64,000 bases of DNA from Daphnia carinata (lineage: Eukaryota > Arthropoda > Branchiopoda > Diplostraca > Daphniidae). The first letter of the stretch is position 1. Each line of letters opens with the position of its first letter. Below the pieces are notes generated by a model, which saw only the letters and a program-made list of their open reading frames with translations, did not search any database and was not told where the DNA came from. This document shows positions 33,401 to 48,353 of this stretch, piece by piece. The translations under genes were made by a program, and so were the position numbers. Location: the NCBI RefSeq assembly GCF_022539665.2, contig NC_081337.1:1774679-1838678 (forward strand), given 5' to 3'.

Positions 33401-34370
33401 TCAGTTTCATGAAGTATATGAAACAGTATCAAATATACGTGTATTCAATGTGAATATAGTGTGATACAGTGAGTTTCAATATCTACATTCAAACAGCATC
33501 AAATATACGTGTATTCAATGTGAATATAGTGTGATTCAGTGAGTTTCAATATCAACATTCAATCAGCATCAAATATACGTGTATTCAATGTGAATATAGT
33601 GTGATAAAGTGAGTTTTAATATCGACATTCAAACAGCATCAAATACACGTGTATTCAATGTGAATATAGTGTTATAGAGTCAGTTTCATGAAATACATTA
33701 AGCAGTATCAAATATACGTGTATTCAATGTGAATATAGTGTGATACAGTGAGTTTCAATATCTACATTCAAACAGTATCAAATATACGTGTATTCAATGT
33801 AAATATAGTGTGATACAGTGAGTTTCAATATCTACATTCAAACAGCATCAAATATACGTGTATTTAATGTGAATATAGTGTGATACAGTGAGTTTCAATA
33901 TCTACATTCAAACAGCATCAAATATACGTGTATTCAATGTGAATATAGTGTTATAGAATCAGTTTCATGATCTACATTCAAACAGCATCAAATATACGTG
34001 TATTCAATGTGAATATAGTGTTATAGAATCAGTTTCATGATCTACATTCAAACAGTATCAAATATGCGTGTATTCAATGTGAATATAGTGTTATAGAATC
34101 AGTTTCATGATGTATATTCAAACATTATGAAATATACGTGTATTCAATGTGAATATAGTGTGATATAGTGAGTTTCAATATTACATTCAAACAGCATCAA
34201 ATATATCGTGTATTCAATGTGAATATAGTGTTATAGAATCAGTTTCATGATGTAACCTTCAAACAGTATCAAATATATCTGTATTCAATGTGAATATAGT
34301 GTGATACAGTGAGTTTTAATATCTACATTCAAACAGCACCAAATATACGTGTATTCAATGTGAATATAGT
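30451..34370 (+). repeat. SatA block 2: ~56 monomers, divergent
   Basis: Same 70 bp unit and orientation as block 1 but with many substitutions. Recurrent variants include TTTTAATATC, CAGCACCAAAT, GATGTACATTCAAACATTATG, TATATCTGTATTC and ATATGCGTG. The first monomers after the hAT copy match, in order, those after the second hAT copy at 37792. Confidence 0.95.
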
Positions 34371-37300
34371 GAACTGAAGCCTTTCGACTGAGGCCGACGA
34401 AGGCAGTGGTGCGTTGTATTTAAGGAACATCGCTTTTATTGACGAGTATTTCGTCAAATTCGAAATAATAGTTGATGGATCTCCAAGAAAAGCGACAACT
34501 TCACCACAATTGTCTTTAAAAGTCGAAACGTTGAGTGACCGAAAAAAAATTTTCTGCCCTTTTGTGGGACAGCTAATGTCGCTGTCTTCACTTCTTTCCG
34601 ACATAATGGCTGTGTCCAATCTAAATATACAAAAACGTTAAATTAAGCTTTTGAAATACTTTGAAATTTAAGACAATAATAATATACCTGTGACCGCTTT
34701 TTCCCGAAGTTAATTCTTGTACGAAACTTTGATAGTGTTCCTCCAGTTTTTTTATAGCAGAGGGTTTTTCTGTCTCGTCTAGCCAATTCAATTTGAATTT
34801 CGGATGCAATAGAGCGGAAAGAACTAAGTCGTCGTCTTGGAAGCAATAAGAAAATCGAGTCTCCAGTGCTGACATAATCGCAGTAATAAATGATTTGCAA
34901 TGAAAGATGCCACTCTTTTCTTTCAAGGCAATCATTTTTTTTCAATATACTTAACGTCGGAAGCAGATACCCTATTGACACTTTTAAGTCCGATTGAAGG
35001 ACATCTAAAGCTTCTGCTAGTGGCCTCATGATCGTCACGTATTCTTTTATGTAGTCTTCCTCCGCAGGCCGAAAGTAGGGAATTTTAAAGTGCTCAAAAA
35101 CTTCCTTTAAGTCTTGTTTTTGATTCCTTATAAAATACTTTACCCTTTCAACGGCGTCAAAGAAAGAGTTCCAGCGCGTTTCAGTGTGAATAATAAAGAG
35201 CAACTTCAATTTAGCCACAATAACATCCGACGACTTGGAGCTCCTGCTTTGTTTGTTCCATAGCGATTTAAGTTTGCTTTCGGTGGATTCCTTGAGTTTT
35301 TTTCAAATTTGGTTCCAATTTTTCAAAAACATCCTTACTTGCAATAAGATTTAACGTGTGGCTAGCGCATCGGCGATGGGTAGGAAGAGAATAAATGTCA
35401 TATGCGCTTTCCTTTTCACATAAAGCCTCAGTGATTGGAATGAAGTCGTCAGGTTCGTCTTCAATTCCAGGGGAAAACTCGGGATATTCCTCTTCCTCAG
35501 AAATTTCAAGTGCGGATGATGTTGGATCGATCCCTTTTAAGATAAATATTATAATAAAAGTTATAAATAAAAATACTCAACTTATAGCCAAAAATTTTTT
35601 GATAATAAACCTTTTCGGCGTCGCTCTCTGAAAAATCTGATTCGATCTCATCCAGGTAGCTTAATATGGAAGTATCAGTTTCTCCTTGGTGTATCTCTTC
35701 TCGATGTTCATGAAACAAGGGAAACTGGCTAACCGAAGCCGTAGGAAAATTCAGTTGTTCTGAATTAGACACACTTGGAGCGAGCTGTTTAGCTTCCATT
35801 GAATTCAGTGGAGAAGAGAAAAGACGAAATGCTTTGACGAAGTTACTCCCACTATCGGTGATCGTGGCCATAACTTTCGAAATTACACCGAACTCTTCGT
35901 GAATTGACTCTAGAAGTTTTGCAAGAACTTCGTAGTCACATTTGCCGTTAACACGACGGATGGCGAGACAATACGACGCTCGTTTAAGATCGGTAGTTAT
36001 CCAGTGGACAGTCATTCCAAGAAAATTCTTCCGCCTTGTGGACCAACAATCAGCCGTTGTGCAAACCCATTTTGCTGACGCTAGCTTTTCTTTTAACGAC
36101 GACTTCTTCTTTTCAAAAGATGTTGATATGATTTTCCTGTAGTAACCTCGAGACTTAATCTTCAATCGAGGACAAAGTCTACTGACGAATTTTCGGAATT
36201 CCGGTCGCTCGGTGTGATAGACAGGCAAGACTGCTTCACATAGGTATTCCTTATGAAAAAATTTTATATTTAGATCGATCATTGGTTGCTTTAAAATAGC
36301 TAAACTTACCACGATATAGTCGTCCAAAGTTTTTTGGGTAAGAACTTTCTGATGGCCAAAAAATGAATATTTCCGCTGACTCGAAGAGTTGTTCTGCTGT
36401 TCGGAGACTTCCGGCGTTTTTCATAAATTTAGTTGATGGGCCTGATCTATTTCACAACACAGTTGGTTGAAGTTTTCAAGGTCTGCCTTTTTATGAATTT
36501 TCTAAAAACAAAAGCCAATTGTTAATTAAACCCATTGTCATTGTAATACTTATTATAGTAAAAGAAATAGTGAAACCAGAAGTGTTACCGCTATGTGTTT
36601 TCTTATATTTCCTCTGGAGTTGTTGGCGGCAGAGAGGTATCGGACCTTCGTTTTACACTCACCAATAAGGCACAAATAGCGGGAATGTCTGTCGGTTTTG
36701 CCAGGACCAACATATTTTATTAAGGATTCTGGATATGGCAAGGCCTCTTTCTTGCCATCTGAAACGAAATGAAACTTAGTTAAAATTTTTGAAATATAAT
36801 AGTATATCATTAATTACCTGATGTAATTTGTTCTGACTGAGAGACTGATGATGGTAGCGATGGCTTTGGAGAACCAAGGACACTAAAGCTGCTCAAGACT
36901 GCCACTGATTCACAGCTGGAAAGATTGGAGACATCTCCATCTGCAACATCCTCTGTAGCATCTAAAAGAAGAACAACGTACATTAATTTCATGGTCCCAC
37001 CACTTTATTAATATAAAATTAAAAATATCCTACTAGTACGCTAGCAAAATTTTCATTTACTTTCTTACCTGGTAGATCATCAGACACATTTAACTGGGTA
37101 GCTGATTCTGGTAGTTGAGTCGAGGAATGTTGAGCAGGGTGTGATAGAGACTTTAGCTGATCGAACAATGATGAACCTATATATATTAAGGGCAATAGTA
37201 ATCTCTATTGAAGACAGTAGAACACACATTTGAACTTACTTTCTGCAGGCAATGAATCTTTGTTCATATCGTTCATGGAAACCTTGTGCTTTGAGGAATT

Positions 37301-37430
37301 CAAAGTTTTTTTAACAGAAGAGTCGCTCGTTTGCAACTTCCGTTTCACGTTCCTGAAAACACAAAATGAAAAGATATATATGCTGTCAACTAATATCTGT
37401 AAAAACTTACTTGGATTTTTTTGGAGGCAT
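34329..37430 (-). pseudogene. hAT transposase copy 2, frameshifted
   Basis: Same gene as copy 1, with the same exon/intron layout and a start at 37430. It differs by scattered substitutions and two disabling indels in the long penultimate exon: one T gained near 35297-35303 and two bases lost near 34935-34942. The 3' end keeps a few more codons than copy 1 (SASVERLQ) before the satellite takes over, with a stop at 34329-34331. BED finger, TTADCWS and TDSGSN regions are unchanged. The protein cannot be made as one frame. Confidence 0.85.
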
Positions 37431-37791
37431 GTCAAATGTACGAAAATTATACTTGACACTTGTTTGCAGAAGATCGAATTCTGAACTGACAGTAACAATG
37501 TGACGACACGAAATCGGCTGCAGCAGAAGATGCAATGTGATGACAAGAAGATTTTAGGTTATAGCAGAACCATCTGTCGGCAAAAAATAGTCATATTTTT
37601 TACTCCTAGATGGCGCCACATATTATAAGTATCGGGATCGCAAGTCAAAATTTATGATCCGATACCGGTACCGATACTTCTAAAAAAGAAATATCGCGAT
37701 ACCGGTACCGGTAGTATCGCGATACTGCGATACTATCGCGATACTGCGATACTATCGCGATACTTTTTACTATCGCGATAGTCCAACCCTG
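34371..37791 (-). mobile_element. hAT DNA transposon copy 2 in SatA, 3' end missing
   Basis: It ends CCAACCCTG at about 37782-37790, with the same hAT terminus as copy 1. The left junction with satellite is the same as in copy 1 except for 10 extra element bases (AACTGAAGCC). The sub-terminal palindrome block is expanded by one ~19 bp unit relative to copy 1. Flanking satellite monomers on both sides match those around copy 1. Confidence 0.85.
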
Positions 37792-40700
37792 AGTGTGATA
37801 CAGTGAGTTTTAATATCTACATTCAAACAGCATCAAATATACGTGTATTCAATGTGAATATAGTGTTATAGAATCAGTTTCATGATGTACCGTCAAACAG
37901 TATCAAATATATCTGTATTCAATGTGAATATAGTGTGATACAGTGAGTTTTAATATCTACATTCAAACAGCACCAAATATACGTGTATTCAATGTGAATA
38001 TAGTGTCATACAGTGAGTTTCAATATCTACATTTAAACAGCATCAAATCTACGTGTATTCAATGTGAATATAGTGTGATACAGTGAATATCTGCATTCAA
38101 ACAGCATCAAATATGCGTGTATTCAATGTGAATATAGTGTTATAGAATCAGTTTCATGATGTACATTCAAACAGCATCAAATATACGTGTATTCAATGTG
38201 AATATAGTGTGATACAGTGAGTTTCAATATCTGCATTCAAACAGCATCAAATATGCGTGTATTCAATGTGAATATAGTGTTATAGAATCAGTTTCATGAT
38301 GTACATTCAAACATTATGAAATATACGTGTATTCAATGTGAATATAGTGTGATACAGTGAGTTTCAATATCAACATTCAAACAGCATCAAATATACGTGT
38401 ATTCAATGTGAATATAGTGTTATAGAATCAGTTTCATGATGTACCTTCAAACAGTATCAAATATATCTGTATTCAATGTGAATATAGTGTGATACAGTGA
38501 GTTTTAATATCTACATTCAAACAGCACCAAATATACGTGTATTCAATGTGAATATAGTGTGATACAGTGAGTTTCAATATCTGCATTCAAACAGCATCAA
38601 ATATGCGTGTATTCAATGTGAATATAGTGTTATAGAATCAGTTTCATGAAGTACATTAAACAGTATCAAATATACGTGTATTCAATGTGAATATAGTGTG
38701 ATACAGTGAGTTTCAATATCTACATTCAAACAGTATCAAATATATCTTTATTCAATGTGAATATAGTGTGATACAGTGAGTTTTAATATCTACATTCAAA
38801 CAGCATCAAATATACGTGTATTCAATGTGAATATAGTGTGATACAGTGAGTTTCAATATCTACATTCAAACAGCATCAAATACACGTGTATTCAATGTGA
38901 ATATAGTGTTATAGAATCAGTTTCATGATGTACATTCAAACATTATGAAATATACGTGTATTCAATGTGAATATAGTGTGATACAGTGAGTTTCAATATC
39001 AACATTCAAACAGCATCAAATATACGTGTATTCAATGTGAATATAGTGTGATACAGTGAGTTTTAATATCTACATTCAAACATCATCAAATATACGTGTA
39101 TTTAATGTGAATATAGTGTGATACAGTGAGTTTCAATATCTACATTCAAACAGCATCAAATATATGTGTATTCAATGTGAATATAGTGTTATAGAATCAG
39201 TTTCATGATGTACCTTCAAACAGTATCAAATATATCTGTATTCAATGTGAATATAGTGTGATACAGTGAGTTTTAATATCTACATTCAAACAGCATCAAA
39301 TATACGTGTATTCAATGTGAATATAGTGTGATACAGTGAGTTTCAATATCAACATTCAAACAGCATCAAATATACGTGTATTCAATGTGAATATAGTGTG
39401 ATACAGTGAGTTTCAATATCGACATTCAAACAGCATCAAATACACGTGTATTCAATGTGAATATAGTGTTATAGAATCAGTTTCATGAAGTACATTAAAC
39501 AGTATCAAATATACGTGTATTCAATATGAATATAGTGTGATACAGTGAGTTTCAATATCTACATTCAAACAGCATCAAATATAAGTGTATTCAATGTGAA
39601 TATAGTGTCATACAGTGAGTTTCAATATCTACATTTAAACAGCATCAAATCTACGTGTATTCAATTTGAATATAGTGTGATACAGTGAGTTTCAATATCT
39701 GCATTCAAACAGCATCAAATATGCGTGTATTCAATGTGAATATAGTGTTATAGAATCAGTTTCATGATGTACATTCAAACATTATGAAATATACGTGTAT
39801 TCAATGTGAATATAGTGTTATAGAATCGGTTTCATGATGTACCGTCAAACAGTATCAAATATATCTGTATTCAATGTGAATATAGTGTGATACAGTGAGT
39901 TTCAATATCTACATTCAAACAGCATCAAATATACGTGTATTCAATGTGAATATAGTGTGATACAGTGAGTTTCAATATCTACATTCAAACAGCATCAAAT
40001 ATATGTGTATTCAATGTGAATATAGTGTTATAGAATCAGTTTCATGATGTACATTCAAACATTATGAAATATACGTGTATTCAATGTGAATATAGTGTGA
40101 TTCAGTGAGTTTCAATATCAACATTCAATCAGCATCAAATATACGTGTATTCAATGTGAATATAGTGTGATACAGTGAGTTTCAAAATCTACATTCAAAC
40201 AGCATCAAATATACGTGTATTCAATGTGAATATAGTGTTATAGAATCAGTTTCATGATGTACATTCAAACATTATGAAATATACGTGTATTCAATGTGAA
40301 TATAGTGTGATACAGTGAGTTTCAATATCAACATTCAAACAGCATCAAATATACGTGTATTCAATGTGAATATAGTGTGATACAGTGAGTTTCAATATCG
40401 ACATTCAAACAGCATCAAATACACGTGTATTCAATGTGAATATAGTGTATTAGAATCAGTTTCATGAAGTACATTAAACAGTATCAAATATATGTGTATT
40501 CAATGTGAATATAGTGTGATACTGTGAGTTTCAATATCTACATTCAAACAGCATCAAATATACGTGCATTCAATGTGAATATAGTGTGATTCAGTGAGTT
40601 TCAATATCAACATTCAATCAGCATCAAATATACGTGTATTCAATGTGAATATAGTGTGATAAAGTGAGTTTCAATATCGACATTCGAACAGCATCAAATA

Positions 40701-43700
40701 CACGTGTATTCAATGTGAATATAGTGTTATAGAATCAGTTTCATGAAATACATTAAGCAGTATCAGATATACGTGTATTCAATGTGAATATAGTGTGATA
40801 CAGTGAGTTTCAATATCTACATTCAAACAGTATCAAATATATCTGTATTCAATGTGAATATAGTGTGAAACAGTCAGTTTTAATATCTACATTCAAACAG
40901 TATCAAATCTACGTGTATTCAATGTGAATATAGTGTTATAGAATCAGTTTCATGATGTACATTCAATCATTATGAAATATACGTGTATTCAATGTGAATA
41001 TAGTGTGATACAGTGAGTTTCAATATCTACATTCAAACAGCATCAAATATATGTGTATTCAATGTGAATATAGTGTTATAGAATCAGTTTCATGATGTAC
41101 ATTCAAACATTATGAAATATACGTGTATTCAATGTGAATATAGTGTGATACAGTGAGTTTCAATATCCACATTCAAACAGCATCAAATATACGTGTATTC
41201 AATGTGAATATAGTGTGATACAGTGAGTTTTAATATCTACATTCAAACAGCATCAAATATACGTGTATTCAATGTGAATATAGTGTGATACAGTGAGTTT
41301 CAATATCTACATTCAAACAGCATCAAATATACGTGTATTCAATGTGAATATAGTGTTATAGAATCAGTTTCATGATGTACATTCAAACATTATGAAATAT
41401 ACGTGTATTCAATGTGAATATAGTGTGATACTGTGAGTTTCAATATCTACATTCAAACAGCATCAAATATACGTGTATTCAATGTGAATATAGTGTGATT
41501 CAGTGAGTTTCAATATCAACATTCAATCAGCATCAAATATACGTGTATTCAATGTGAATATAGTGTGATACAGTGAGTTTCAAAATCTGAATTCAAACAG
41601 CATCAAATATGCGTGTATTCAATGTGAATATAGTGTTATAGAATCAGTTTCATGATGTACATTCAAACATTATGAAATATACGTGTATTCAATGTGAATA
41701 TAGTGTGATACAGTGAGTTTCAATATCGACATTCAAACAGCATCAAATATACGTGTATTCAATGTGAATATAGTGTTATAGAATCAGTTTCATGAAGTAC
41801 ATTAAACAGTATCAAATATACGTGTATTCAATGTGAATATAGTGTGATACTGTGAGTTTCAATATCTACATTTAAACAGCATCAAATATACGTGCATTCA
41901 ATGTGAATATAGTGTGATTCAGTGAGTTTCAATATCAACATTCAATCAGCATCAAATATACGTGTATTCAATGTGAATATAGTGTGATAAAGTGAGTTTC
42001 AATATCGACATTCAAACAGCATCAAATACACGTGTATTCAATGTGAATATAGTGTTATAGAATCAGTTTCATGAAATACATTAAGCAGTATCAGATATAC
42101 GTGTATTCAATGTGAATATAGTGTGATACAGTGAGTTTCAATATCTACATTCAAACAGTATCAAATATATCTGTATTCAATGTGAATATAGTGTGAAACA
42201 GTCAGTTTTAATATCTACATTCAAACAGTATCAAATCTACGTGTATTCAATGTGAATATAGTGTTATAGAATCAGTTTCATGATGTACATTCAAACATTA
42301 TGAAATATACGTGTATTCAATGTGAATATAGTGTGATACAGTGAGTTTCAATATCTATATTCAAACAGCATCAAATATATGTGTATTCAATATGAATATA
42401 GTGTTATAGAATCAGTTTCATGATGTACATTCAAACATTATGAAATATACGTGTATTCAATGTGAATATAGTGTGATACATAGTGAGTTTCAATATCCAC
42501 ATTCAAACAGCATCAAATATACGTGTATTCAATGTGAATATAGTGTGATACAGTGAGTTTTAATATCTACATTCAAACAGCATCAAATATACGTGTATTC
42601 AATGTGAATATATAGTGTGATACAGTGAATTTCAATATCTACATTCAAACAGCATCAAATATATGTGTATTCAATGTGAATATAGTGTTATAGAATCAGT
42701 TTCATGAAGTACCTTCAAACAGTATCAAATATATCTGTATTCAATGTGAATATAGTGTGATACAGTGAGTTTTAATATCTACATTCAAACAGCATCAAAT
42801 CTACGTGTATTCAATGTGAATATAGTGTGATACAGTGAGTTTCAAAATCTAAATTCAAACAGCATCAAATATGCGTGTATTCAATGTGAATATAGTGTTA
42901 TAGAATCAGTTTCATGATGTACATTCAAACATTATGAAATATACGTGTATTCAATGTGAATATAGCATGATACAGTGAGTTTCAATATCTACATTCAAAC
43001 AGCATCAAATATACGTGTATTTAATGTGAATATAGTGTGATACAGTGAGTTTCAATATCGACATTCAAACAGCATCAAATATACGTGTATTCAATGTGAA
43101 TATAGTGTTATAGAATCAGTTTCATGAAGTACATTAAACAGTATCCAATATACGTGTATTCAATGTGAATATAGTGTGATACAGTGAGTTTCAATATCTA
43201 CATTCAAACAGCATCAAATATACGTGTATTCAATGTGAATATAGTGTGATTCAGTGAGTTTCAATATCAACATTCAACCAGCATCAAATATACGTGTATT
43301 CAATGTGAATATAGTGTGATAAAGTGAGTTTCAATATCGACATTCAAACAGCATCAAATACACGTGTATTCAATGTGAATATAGTGTTATAGAATCAGTT
43401 TCATGAAATACATTAAACAGTATCAAATATATGTGTATTCAATGTGAATATAGTGTGATACAGTGAGTTTCAATATCTACATTCAAACAGTATCAAATAT
43501 ATCTGTATTCAATGTGAATATAGTGTGAAACAGTCAGTTTTAATATCTACATTCAAACAGTATCAAATCTACGTGTATTCAATGTGAATATAGTGTTATA
43601 GAATCAGTTTCATGATGTAAATTCAAACATTATGAAATATACGTGTATTCAATGTGAATATAGTGTGATACAGTGAGTTTCAATATCTACATTCAAATAG

Positions 43701-46700
43701 CATCAAATATATGTGTATTCAATGTGAATATAGTGTTATAGAATCAGTTTCATGATGTACATTCAAACATTATGAAATATACGTGTATTCAATGTGAATA
43801 TAGTGTGATACAGTGAGTTTCAATATCCACATTCAAACAGCATCAAATATACGTGTATTCAATGTGAATATAGTGTGATACAGTGAGTTTTAATATCTAC
43901 ATTCAAACAGCATCAAATATACGTGTATTCAATGTGAATATAGTGTGATACAGTGAATTTCAATATCTACATTCAAACAGCATCAAATATACGTGTATTC
44001 AATGTGAATATAGTGTTATAGAATCAGTTTCATGATGTACCTTCAAACAGTATCAAATATATCTGTATTCAATGTGAATATAGTGTGATACAGTGAATTT
44101 CAATATCTACATTCAAACAGCATCAAATATGCGTGTATTCAATGTGAATATAGTGTTATAGAATCAGTTTCATGATGTACATTCAAACATTATGAAATAT
44201 ATGTGTATTCAATGTGAATATAGTGTGATACAGTGAGTTTCAATATCAACATTCAAACAGCATCAAATATACGTGTATTCAATGTGAATATAGTGTGATA
44301 CAGTGAGTTTCAATATCGACATTCAAACAGCATCAAATATACGTGTATTCAATGTGAATATAGTGTTATTAGAATCAGTTTCATGAAGTACATTAAACAG
44401 TATCTAATATACGTGTATCCAATGCGAATATAGTGTGATACAGTGAGTTTCAATATCTACATTCAAACAGCATCAAATATACGTGTATTCAATGTGAATA
44501 TAGTGTGATTCAGTGAGTTTCAATATCAACATTCAATCAGCATCAAATATACGTGTATCCAATGTGAATATAGTGTGATAAAGTGAGTTTCAATATCGAC
44601 ATTCAAACAGCATCAAATACACGTGTATTCAATGTGAATATAGTGTTATAGAATCAGTTTCATGATCTACATTCAAACAGCATCAAATATACGTGTATTC
44701 ATTGTGAATATAGTGTGATACAGTGAGTTTCAATATCTACATTCAAACAGCATCAAATATACGTGTATTCAATGTGAATATAGTGTCATACAGTGAGTTT
44801 CAATATCTACATTTAAACAGCATCAAATCTACGTGTATTCAATGTGAATATAGTGTGATACAGTGAGTTTCAATATCTGCATTCAAACAGCATCAAATAT
44901 GCGTGTATTCAATGTGAATATAGTGTTATAGAATCAGTTTCATGATGTACATTCAAACATTATGAAATATACGTGTATTCAATGTGAATATAGTGTTATA
45001 GAATCGGTTTCATGATGTACCGTCAAACAGTATCAAATATATCTGTATTCAATGTGAATATAGTGTGATACAGTGAGTTTCAATATCTACATTCAAACAG
45101 CATCAAATATACGTGTATTCAATGTGAATATAGTGTGATACAGTGAGTTTCAATATCTACATTCAAACAGCATCAAATATATGTGTATTCAATGTGAATA
45201 TAGTGTGATAGAATCAGTTTCATGATGTACATTCAAACATTATGAAATATACATGTATTCAATGTGAATATAGTGTGATACAGTGAGTTTCAATATCTAC
45301 ATTCAAACAGCACCAAATATACGTGTATTCAATGTGAATATAGTGTTATAGAATCAGTTTCATGATGTACCTTCAAACAGTATCAAATATATCTGTATTC
45401 AATGTGAATATAGTGTGAAACAGTGAGTTTTAATATCTACATTCAAACAGTATCAAATCTACGTGTATTCAATGTGAATATAGTGTGATACAGTGAGTTT
45501 CAAAATCTGCATTCAAACAGCATCAAATATGCGTGTATTCAATGTGAATATAGTGTTATAGAATCAGTTTCATGATGTACATTCAAACATTATGAAATAT
45601 ACGTGTATTCAATGTGAATATAGTGTTATAGAATCAGTTTCATAATGTACATTCAAACAGTATCAAATGAATGTGTATTCAATGTGAATATAGTGTTATA
45701 GAATCAGTTTTATGATGTACATTCAAACAAGTATCAAATATACGTGTATTCAATGTGAATATAGTGTGATACAGTGAGTTTCAATATCTACATTCAAACA
45801 GCACCAAATATACGTGTATTCAATGTGAATATAGTGGTATAAAATCAGTTTCATGATGTACATTCAAACAGTATCAAATATATCTGTATTCAATGTGAAT
45901 ATAGTGTGATACAGTGAGTTTTAATATCTACATTCAAACAGCATCAAATATACGTGTATTCAATGTGAATATAGTGTAATACAGTGAGTTTCAAAATCTA
46001 CATTCAAACAGCATCAAATATACGTGTATTCAATGTGAATATAGTGTTATACAATCAGTTTCATGATGTACCTTCAAACAGTATCAAATATATCTGTATT
46101 CAATGTTAATATAGTGTTATACAGTGAGTTTCAATATCTACATTCAAACAGTATCAAATATATGTGTATTCAATGTGAAAATAGTGTTATAGAATCAGTT
46201 TCATGATGTACATTCAAACATTATGAAATATACGTGTATTCAATGTGAATATAGTGTTATAGAATCGGTTTCATGATGTACCGTCAAACAGTATCAAATA
46301 TATCTGTATTCAATTTGAATATAGTGTGATACAGCGAGTTTCAATATCTACATTCAAACAGCATCAAATATACGTGTATTCAATGTGAATATAGTGTTAT
46401 AGAATCAGTTTCATGATCTACATTCAAACAGCATCAAATATATGTGTATTCAATGTGAATATAGTGTTATAGAATCAGTTTCATGATGTACCGTCAAACA
46501 GTATCAAATATATCTGTATTCAATGTGAATATAGTGTGATACAGTGAGTTTTAATATCTACATTCAAACAGCACCAAATATACGTGTATTCAATGTGAAT
46601 ATAGTGTGATACAGTGAGTTTCAATATCTACATTTAAACAGCATCAAATATACGTGTATTCAATGTGAATATAGTGTGATACAGTGAGTTTCAATATCTG

Positions 46701-48347
46701 CATTCAAACAGCATCAAATATGCGTGTATTCAATGTGAATATAGTGTTATAGAATCAGTTTCATGATGTACATTCAAACATTATGAAATATACGTGTATT
46801 CAATGTGAATATAGTGTGATAGAATCAGTTTCAATATGTACATTCAAACAGTATCAAATATATCTGTATTCAATGTGAATATAGTGTGATACAGTGAGTT
46901 TCAATATCTACATTCAAACAGCATCAAATATACGTGTATTCAATGTTAATATAGTGTGATACAGTGAGTTTCAATATCTACATTCAAACAGCATCAAATA
47001 TATGTGTATTCAATGTGAATATAGTGTTATAGAATCAGTTTCATGATGTACATTCAAACATTATCAAATATACGTGTATTCAATGTGAATATAGTGTGAT
47101 ACAGTGAGTTTCAATATCTACATTCAAACAGCATCAAATATACGTTTATTCAATGTGAATATAGTGTTATAGAATCAGTTTCATGATGTACCTTCAAACA
47201 GTATCAAATATATCTGTATTCAATGTGAATATAGTGTGATACAGTGAGTTTCAATATCTACATTTAAACAGTATCAAATATACGTGTATTCAATGTGAAT
47301 AAAGTGTGATACAGTGAGTTTCAAAATCTACATTCAAACAGCATCAAATATACGTGTATTCAATGTGAATATAGTGTTATAGAATCAGTTTCATGATCTA
47401 CATTCAAACAGTATCAAATATACGTGTATTCAATGTGAATATAGTGTGATACAGTGAGTTTCAATATCTACATTCAAACAGCATCAAATATACGTGTATT
47501 CAATGTGAATATAGTGTGATACAGTGAGTTTCAATATCTACATTCAAACAGCATTAAATATACGTGTATTCAATGTGAATATAGTGTTATAGAATCAGTT
47601 TCATGATGTACCTTCAAACAGTATCAAATATATCTGTATTCAATGTGAATATAGTGTGATACAGTGAGTTTTAATATCTACATTCAAACAGCATCAAATA
47701 TACGTGTATTCAATGTGAATATAGTGTGATACAGTGAGTTTCAATATCTGCATTCAAACAGCATCAAATATGCGTGTATTCAATGTGAATATAGTGTTAC
47801 AGAATCAGTTTCATGATCTACATTCAAACAGTATCAAATATACGTGTATTCAATGTTAATATAGTGTGATACAGTGAGTTTCAATATCTACATTCAAACA
47901 GTATCAAATATATGTGTATTCAATGTGAATATAGTGTTATAGAATCAGTTTCATGATCTACATTCAAACATTATCAAATATACGTGTATTCAATGTGAAT
48001 ATAGTGTTATAGAATCAGTTTCATGATCTACATTCAAACAGTATCAAATATACGTGTATTCAATTTGAATATAGTGTGATACAATCAGTTTCAATATCTA
48101 CATTCAAACAGCATCAAATATACGTGTATTCAATGTGAATATAGTGTGATACAGTGAGTTTCAATATCTACATTCAAACAGCATCAAATATATGTGTATT
48201 CAATGTGAATATAGTGTTATAGAATCAGTTTCATAATGTACATTCAAACAGTATCAAATATACGTGTATTCAATGTGAATATAGTGTGATACAGTGAGTT
48301 TCAATATCTACATTCAAACAGCATCAAATATACGTGTATTCAATGTT
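37792..48347 (+). repeat. SatA block 3: ~150 monomers with higher-order structure
   Basis: Divergent 70 bp monomers are organised into longer repeats. The rare variant GTGTGAAACAGTCAG recurs at 40863, 42191 and 43523, each in the same order of neighbouring variants (ATTCAGTGAG, ATAAAGTGAG, then TGAAATACATTAAGCAG). This gives a period of about 1.33 kb, i.e. 19 monomers. Other variant runs recur at longer distances (for example ATAGAATCGGTTTC near 39821, 44997 and 46258). Confidence 0.95.
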
Positions 48348-48353
48348 ATTGAA
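48339..48353. other. Orientation switch point of SatA
   Basis: The array reverses at TTCAAT-GTT-ATTGAA, a perfect 6 bp inverted repeat around 3 bases. To the left monomers read forward; to the right all read as the reverse complement. Its symmetry suggests a foldback or template-switch event, or an assembly join. Confidence 0.9.

Noticed and set aside
34371-37791. Independent second hAT insertion into SatA
   Set aside because: Its junctions and the order of flanking monomers equal those of copy 1; duplication explains this better.
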